64,000 nt of DNA, taken from the NCBI GenBank assembly GCA_026261815.1, contig JAMPIT010000258.1:19052501-19116500 (forward strand), given 5' to 3'. Origin of the DNA: Monarcha castaneiventris obscurior. Taxonomy: Eukaryota > Chordata > Aves > Passeriformes > Monarchidae. Positions 61,295-64,000 of the stretch are shown one piece after another (position 1 is the stretch's first letter; each line of letters opens with the position of its first letter). The notes under the pieces are model-generated. The model was not told the DNA's origin. It did no database searches and saw only the letters and a list, made by a program, of their open reading frames with translations. Position numbers and translations under genes: made by a program.

Positions 61295-64000
61295 GTGAGG
61301 CCGGGGCGCGGGGCGGCCCGGGGGGCGGCTGGCGGGGCGCCCCGGAGGGCCCCGAGCTCCGCGGCGGTGCGGGGCTCGGCCCTGGGCGGGCAGGGCCCGG
61401 CCCGGCGGGGGTCGGTGGGCCCGCGGGCCTCGGCGGCCGCGCCTGTGTCGGTCGCGGTGCCTTCGCGGCCGCCGCAGCCCCGATGGCCGCGCTCGGCAGC
61501 CCGGGCCCCGGTGCCCGCGGGGCGGCTGCCCGAGGAACGCCTGTGAGCGTGTCCCGCTGCTTCGCTCCGCCCGCAAACGCGGTTTGTTCCTCGCCTGGGC
61601 CGGGGTTTGGGGCGCTGGGCCCGGGGCTCCGCGGGTCGTTAGGGCCTGCCCGAGGCCGCCCTCGCCGAGCGGGGCTCCGTGAGCCGGGGCACGCAGGGCC
61701 GGGGCCGTGCGGGCAGGGCCGCGGAACGCGCTCGGGTGCGGGGCTGCCGGCCGTGGGCAGGGACCGCTGTCCCCGCTGTGCCCGTGGTCAGACAGAACGG
61801 GCCCGCGAGGCGACAGACGCCAGCGCTTGAGCAGTCCCGCAAATGGCTCCTGGAAGAAAGGTTTTGGCAGTTCTTCCCACTATTTTGCTTCCTCTTAAGT
61901 ACATAAACTTGAAAAATAAAGGAAGTTAAGTGTTTTGGCTGCTGGAGCTTGGAGTTGGTTTGGGTGTTTTTCTGGTTGGTTTTTTTTATATTGATGAGTG
62001 CAGTGTATCATTGCCCCTGGATTTTTTCCACTGTGTAACACTGTAGCTTCGATGTGCCCTGTTCTAAATACAGTGCCATTCTTTCAAATAACGAGACATC
62101 TTGACAGACTAAATTGCTGATGGCCCTTCAGTTTGTCTTTTTGGAACAATAATGGAGAAGAGACAGGCGTTAGAATCTCATTACTTGTTCATCGAAATGG
62201 CCAACTGGCTGGATTACTTAAGTGCTAGGAAGCAAAACTAATTTGGTGATGGTTGTTGTGTTGGATGGATGATGTGTTCTTGCTCTTTGTAAAGGTAGAA
62301 ATATATAAGGCTACCTTGTACAAATATTAAATGAAAGTATTTTAGATTGAGTAGTACAAGCAGAGTAAATGTTGGTACTCAGCGGCACGGTGCTTCACAA
62401 TTTCTCTCTGGAGTATCATTGATTAAGATACGTTGTGTTTCCATGTGTCCCTAACGTCACAACTTTAACTTTCTTTTGCCAAGAGAGGAGAAAGTATATT
62501 ACAACTAACTGCATTCAGTGATACTTGTACTATAACATTCAGTGCCTCCCACCAGCTTCAAAAGGGTGCAAACTCCCGTGAGTTCTGTATTAATTTAATT
62601 TACACTGGAAAACACTGGAAAAATGGGCCATAAACATTAGCTGAAAGTATGTAGATTGTTGTTAGGCTACAGAAAGTTCAGCTTGTGATACTTTCTGCCT
62701 TTAAATAAATGTGAATTTGTTTGAGTTAAATACATTTTTAAAGTTATGAAGTCTGATACAGCAGAGTGTTCTTTATAACAACAGCAGAAACTTCATCCAT
62801 AGAATTTTGTTTGCTATTTGCTGAAATGTCAAGTTAGCCTTCAGTGCTCAGTGTCCTCAGCTGCTTTGTTCATTACCCAGCATGGTGTGTGACATTGTGG
62901 GAAACAAGTACCTGAAAATGGCCCCTGTGTCTTAAATGTCTCCCACTGGCAGATCAGTAATTAATCAAGCATCTTCATGTACACTTTCTAGTCTGATTGG
63001 TTTATTTTGGAATTGTTTGACATCGGAGAAAATTGCGTGAGCCAGAAAGAATATACAGATGGCTAATGAGGCAGTGGCACAGGCAGAAAGTGTTTCTGAT
63101 GGGAAACCAAAACAGAAACCACCCCAAAAAAGCAGAAAGGAAAACCCACCCATTGTTTCTGCAAAGCCTCTCCTCCTACTGCCGTTTCTGCTGGGTCTCC
63201 TTGACAAGGCAGTGGGTGGTGCAGGAGCTTGGGTTGGTGCGTGGTGGTATTTTTGTGTTTTTCTGTTTGCAGCTTTAGTAGCTGTATCACAGAAAAAATG
63301 TGTGATGGTGTGTTGTACTGAAGTGTGTGTTGTCAGATTTCACCAAAGGAGAGGCAGTAACACCCGTGAAGTGGTTTCATAGAATCACAAATGGGTTGGA
63401 AAGGACCTTAAAGATCATCTATTTCCAACCGCCCTGCGATGGGCAGGGACACCTTCCATAGACCAGGTTGCTCAAAATCCCATCTAGCCTGGCATTGAAC
63501 ACTTCCAGGGGTGGGGCAACCACAACTTCTGTTTCAACACTTTTTTTTTTCCCCAAAAATTTTAATTTTTCCTTCATGTATTCATCTTATGTAAGATGAT
63601 GCATTTTTGAAGCAGTCATGAAACAAATTAGAGATTAGGGCTTCATTTGGTGCTTTTTCCTTTCCAGCAGTGAAGCAACAGCTGTGGTCTTACATACGAT
63701 GCCTTTGTTGCTTTGATAGTTATTCTGTTGTTGTCAGATGTGTGTTCTTAGGCTTGCCTGGCCGTGTGCACTTTTTATTACTGGCATGACTGACAGTACA
63801 AAGTGTTTGATTAAAGACCTCTTCTTATAACCAGAGGAAAAGGCATTCTTGGAGCCCTATTTGTGCTGCAGGTTTAGCCAGGCAGAAATACGCTCTGGCC
63901 ACTGCTAACAGGAGGGTTGCTGCTATTCTGCTGCTATTGGAACATCTCCGTTCCAGCTTGTTCTCACAAGGCCCCTGTATCTTTTCTCTCCAGGGCTAGG
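61295..64000 (+). other. MFSD14A: MFSD14A intron 1 (partial)
   Basis: GC-rich to about 61,850, then ordinary AT-rich sequence. No second MFSD14A exon is found. One CR1 fragment lies at 63377-63530. Confidence 0.7.
63377..63530 (-). mobile_element. CR1 LINE fragment, reverse orientation
   Basis: It begins TTTCATAGAATCACAAATGG, then GGTTGGAAAGGACCTTAAAG, then CCAACCGCCCTGCGATGGGC. It is closely similar to the fragment at 39344-39500. Confidence 0.92.

Larger units (their letters stand above)
60600..61850 (+). promoter_or_regulatory. MFSD14A: CpG-island promoter of MFSD14A
   Basis: CpG-dense sequence surrounds the first coding exon. Visible elements are an E-box CACGTG at 61005-61010, a CCAAT box in GGCCAATGGC (61021-61030), NRF1-like GATGCGC motifs at 61041-61062, and AAGATGGCGGC at 61079-61089, which is the YY1 consensus often placed just downstream of start sites. 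These suggest transcription starts near 61,060-61,080, giving a 5' UTR of roughly 130-150 bases. No TATA box is seen. Confidence 0.75.

Noticed and set aside
60564..61576. ORFs of 139-270 codons on both strands around the MFSD14A promoter
   Set aside because: They come from the CpG island and the GC-rich tandem repeat. They overlap each other on opposite strands and show no known domain.

Overview
The window is vertebrate, almost certainly avian, nuclear DNA: spliced genes with GT-AG introns, CR1 LINE fragments ending in the ATTCTGTG-type 3' repeat, two CpG-island promoters and a solo LTR of a kind common in neoavian (possibly songbird) genomes. All recognised genes are on the + strand. From left to right the order is an unrecognised mini-exon array gene, SLC35A3, and the first coding exon of MFSD14A (HIAT1). 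SLC35A3 followed by MFSD14A matches the order on human 1p21, so this looks like the conserved vertebrate block.

Region 1 (1 to about 33,750) is the striking part. It holds the 3' portion of a gene made of at least 56 tiny intact coding exons, mostly 30-42 bp (extremes 21 and 48 bp). Every internal exon starts and ends in phase 0 and encodes one Gly/Ser/Tyr/Gln-rich peptide of 7-16 residues, typically beginning with Gly and ending with Gln. Together they encode about 729 residues in the window. The gene's start and any signal peptide lie upstream. The final exon (33284-33382) encodes a small-residue stretch followed by a hydrophobic C-terminus, which resembles a GPI-anchor signal. The array has grown by repeated segmental duplication that copied introns together with exons. 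It also contains damaged exons: lost donor, lost acceptor, frameshift, nonsense. Because all exons are symmetric, these can be skipped without changing the frame. I do not recognise this gene.

Region 2 (about 34,800-53,620, possibly to about 58,800) is SLC35A3, the Golgi UDP-GlcNAc transporter. It has a CpG-island promoter with a non-coding first exon, a probable alternative N-terminal coding exon (38860-38933), and seven exons carrying the complete conserved 326-residue protein. A solo LTR lies in the first intron, a CR1 fragment in the second, and an unexplained GC-rich patch in the last intron.

Region 3 (about 60,560-64,000) is the promoter, first coding exon and part of the first intron of MFSD14A. 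A three-codon upstream ORF has a stop codon that overlaps the MFSD14A start codon. The rest of the window is intronic or intergenic sequence in which I see no further genes.
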